A stretch of 7,833 nucleotides of DNA from Bacteroidales bacterium (lineage in GTDB: Bacteria > Bacteroidota > Bacteroidia > Bacteroidales > VadinHA17): NCBI GenBank assembly GCA_031285575.1, contig JAITVX010000002.1, positions 1 through 7,833 of the forward strand. Reading direction: 5' to 3'. Every line of letters begins with the position of its first letter. Position 1 is the first letter of the stretch. Below the pieces are notes generated by a model. It searched no databases, was not told where the DNA came from, and saw only the letters and a list, made by a program, of their open reading frames with translations. Below, piece after piece: positions 5,981-7,833 of this stretch. A program made the translations under genes and the position numbers.

Positions 5981-7324
5981 ATGAGCGCTTTAAGAAGAAT
6001 ATATGTCGGGGTATTTTTTACAGTAACGGTTATCGTTGCGGCATGCCTGCCGTCGTGCATGTCGTATAAGCCGGCGGTTGACACAAAAGACCTGTCGCAC
6101 ATGTACAACCCGACCCGTGCGGTTTTAACCCCAAGCTATGCCGTTAATACCTTTTCCGACGAATCGGCAACGCTATCTGTCCGTTTTTTTGCAAACGACC
6201 TCCTTTTTTCGGAAGCAAACCAAACCGGCGTTCCAACGGCTGTGCTTGCAATAGGCATCAAAATATACAAAATTATTCAGGATACGCGCATTCTGGCAGA
6301 TACAATGACATACGACCTGCGCATTGTAAAAGACACCCTGAAAATGGAATATGCGTATGACATACCCTTCAAAACGGAAGGCAATTCGCAATACGTTGCC
6401 GAAATCAAAACGCTCGACAGGCTCAGGTCAGCAATGTCGCAAACGTTTGTGCCTTTCAATACTTTAAGCCCGTTTAACAGTTATAATTTCCTGACAAGAA
6501 ATTACTTTACCGGCGCACGGCTGTTCTCGCACACACTCAGGCTTGACGAATACATAAACCTTTATTATGCACGCGGGCATTTTGATTCGCTGTACATATC
6601 CTATTTCAGGCCATTTGAACAGATTCCCGACCCGCCGTCGATGCTGCTGCCGCAAAAGCAGGTTGACTATGAGCCGGAGCGTATTGCAGCCCTCGCCTAT
6701 TCAGATACAATGCCTATTATGCTGCCCCGCGAAGGAATATACCTCTGTTCCGTTGACAGGAAAATAAAAGACGGCTATACGCTGTTTAATTTCGGGGAAT
6801 CATACCCCACCATGGCTACTCCCGAAGATATGATCGATCCACTGCTGTATATTGCAACCAGAGACGAAGTTGGCCGGATGAAAGAAAACCCCAAGCCCAA
6901 GATAGCCATTGACGATTTCTGGCTAAAATGTGCCGCCGGGAATATTGAACGCGCAAGGGAACTGATACGCATTTATTACAACAGGGTGGTTTATTCAAAC
7001 ATATACTTTACATCGTTTACGGAAGGATGGCGAACCGAACGCGGCATGATATACATAATGTACGGCCCGCCCGACAAGGTTTACAAAAGCCCCGAAGGCG
7101 ACATGTGGGGATACCGCAAACAGGTTGTAAAATCGTCGTGGGGAGGGCGATACAGCGTAGCAGACGACTATGTGTTTTTCACATTCAAACAACGCAACAG
7201 CATATTTTCCGACAACGACTACTTCCTGAGCCGCAGCGAAACGCAGATAACATCATGGGACCAGGCGGTTTCAGACTGGCGGAAAGGCGTTGTTTTTCAT
7301 TTTGATAATCAATCGGGGAATTAA
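5981..7324 (+). CDS. GWxTD domain lipoprotein of unknown function
   Basis: This 447-residue protein is probably exported and lipid-anchored. The N-terminus has a short basic region (Arg5, Arg6), a hydrophobic core (about 7-19) and two candidate lipoboxes in tandem, VAAC (Cys22) and LPSC (Cys26). The C-terminal third carries the GWxTD-family signature: FWLKCAAG at 313-320, then YNRVVYSN and TEGWRTERGMIYIMYGPPD (347-365), with Glu where the family name has Asp. The middle region (about 30-300) is unassigned and predicted to be mostly beta-rich soluble protein. The family is widespread in Bacteroidota, with no biochemical role known to me. The ATG at 5981 is preferred over an in-frame ATG at 5936 because it gives a normal signal peptide and avoids overlapping the thioesterase gene. 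A weak Shine-Dalgarno-like AGGA (5968-5971) lies 9 nt upstream of the start. Confidence 0.88.
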   Translation: MSALRRIYVGVFFTVTVIVAACLPSCMSYKPAVDTKDLSHMYNPTRAVLTPSYAVNTFSDESATLSVRFFANDLLFSEANQTGVPTAVLAIGIKIYKIIQDTRILADTMTYDLRIVKDTLKMEYAYDIPFKTEGNSQYVAEIKTLDRLRSAMSQTFVPFNTLSPFNSYNFLTRNYFTGARLFSHTLRLDEYINLYYARGHFDSLYISYFRPFEQIPDPPSMLLPQKQVDYEPERIAALAYSDTMPIMLPREGIYLCSVDRKIKDGYTLFNFGESYPTMATPEDMIDPLLYIATRDEVGRMKENPKPKIAIDDFWLKCAAGNIERARELIRIYYNRVVYSNIYFTSFTEGWRTERGMIYIMYGPPDKVYKSPEGDMWGYRKQVVKSSWGGRYSVADDYVFFTFKQRNSIFSDNDYFLSRSETQITSWDQAVSDWRKGVVFHFDNQSGN

Positions 7325-7366
7325 CCGTAGCAGTCAGTCGAAAGACGCAGACTCTGAACTCCCGAA

Positions 7367-7375
7367 TTATCCACA
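7367..7375 (+). promoter_or_regulatory. Perfect DnaA-box 9-mer upstream of recQ
   Basis: TTATCCACA is identical to the high-affinity DnaA-binding consensus TTATnCACA. It lies in the 92-bp gap between the lipoprotein gene and recQ, 41 bp before the recQ start. I found no second box nearby, so this is not an origin. It could be a DnaA-responsive control site for recQ or a chance match. No convincing -7 box is visible in this gap; the closest (TCTTTTTG, 7393-7400) has one mismatch. Confidence 0.35.
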
Positions 7376-7416
7376 GTTTGAAACAAAACGCATCTTTTTG
7401 AATTGAGCGAAAAACA

Positions 7417-7833
7417 ATGAAGCACGAAGTTTTAAGGAAATATTTCGGCTATGCAGCTTTCCGTAAAGGGCAGGAAGAGGTAATTGATTCTGTTTTGCAG
7501 AAACGCGATTGCCTGGCGGTTATGCCGACCGGCGCTGGAAAGTCGATATGTTTTCAGGTGCCGGCAATGATTTTCGACGGAATTACCATTGTTATTTCGC
7601 CGCTGATTTCTCTTATGAGAGACCAGGTTTCGGGGCTGGTAGAAGATGGAATACCCGCCGCGTTTATCAATACCGAACTGACATTTGCTCAAATGCTGAA
7701 GGTTCTTGAAAATGCGAAAAACGGCGAATACAAAATAATTTATGTAGCCCCCGAACGGCTCGACACTGCGTTGTTTGCCGATTTCGCTGCAAACGCCGGT
7801 ATTTCAATGATAGCCATAGACGAAGCGCACTGT
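7417..7833 (+). CDS. recQ: ATP-dependent DNA helicase RecQ, N-terminal part (runs off the window)
   Basis: The first 139 residues of a 3'-5' superfamily 2 DNA helicase acting in recombination and replication-fork repair are present. Seen in order: motif 0 FRKGQEEVI (15-23), with the Gln that contacts adenine; motif I (Walker A) MPTGAGKS (36-43); motif Ia SPLISLMRDQV (61-71); motif Ib YVAPERL (109-115); and motif II DEAH (135-138) at the window edge. The ATG at 7417 places motif 0 at the usual distance from the N-terminus. Because the remaining helicase domain, the zinc-binding/winged-helix RQC and HRDC domains lie outside the window, full-length status cannot be judged. The gene starts 92 bp after the lipoprotein gene, with no clear terminator between them. 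Confidence 0.94.
   Translation, partial: MKHEVLRKYFGYAAFRKGQEEVIDSVLQKRDCLAVMPTGAGKSICFQVPAMIFDGITIVISPLISLMRDQVSGLVEDGIPAAFINTELTFAQMLKVLENAKNGEYKIIYVAPERLDTALFADFAANAGISMIAIDEAHC

Noticed and set aside
7332..7353. Small dyad (AGTC/GACT with an inner GTC-GAAA-GAC) after the lipoprotein gene
   Set aside because: The stems are 3-4 bp and there is no T-tract, so it is too weak to call a terminator.
1..7833. CRISPR, toxin-antitoxin, phage, defence or other novel multi-gene system
   Set aside because: Every substantial + strand frame is explained by known families, and no regularly spaced repeats or unassigned gene cluster are present.

Overview
The window looks like chromosomal DNA from a member of the Bacteroidota, probably Bacteroidales or a close relative. 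Four things point that way: TAnnTTTG-type -7 promoter boxes upstream of genes (241, 1088, 1247, 5152), mostly absent Shine-Dalgarno sequences, a GWxTD-family lipoprotein, and a bacterial FatA/FatB-like acyl-ACP thioesterase. All genes lie on the + strand. Most of the content is housekeeping. I found no CRISPR array, phage module, defence system, tRNA or rRNA.

Layout. (1) 1-129 is the 3' end of a membrane-bound ion-pumping pyrophosphatase (hppA), closed by a strong, probably bidirectional terminator (149-180). (2) 263-1039 is truA, with its own -7 box; this makes the downstream ATG at 263 the better start. (3) 1040-1333 is a gene-poor gap. It holds a 34-codon remnant of a transposase N-terminus beside a 12-bp direct repeat, then the leuC promoter and a 9-bp perfect palindrome at the predicted transcription start. 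(4) 1334-4904 is a tight operon, leuC-leuD-cimA. The third gene resembles a pyruvate-specific citramalate synthase of the Leptospira type more than a leucine-pathway isopropylmalate synthase. (5) 4905-5219 carries a small MITE-like inverted-repeat element directly after the cimA stop, then a promoter. (6) 5220-7324 is a probable two-gene unit: an acyl-ACP thioesterase and a GWxTD lipoprotein. (7) 7325-7416 is a short gap with a perfect DnaA-box 9-mer, followed by the start of recQ (7417 to the window end).

How the genes work together. The central operon can be read as a threonine-independent isoleucine module. CimA condenses pyruvate and acetyl-CoA to (R)-citramalate. LeuCD isomerises it (and also isopropylmalate in the leucine route). 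A LeuB encoded elsewhere would then give 2-oxobutyrate. Neither leuB nor a classical leuA lies between leuC and the end of the operon. The thioesterase would release fatty acids from acyl-ACP; the adjacent lipoprotein has no assigned role. The strongest leads are the citramalate assignment, the palindrome at the leu promoter, the MITE-like element, and the transposase scar with its direct repeat.
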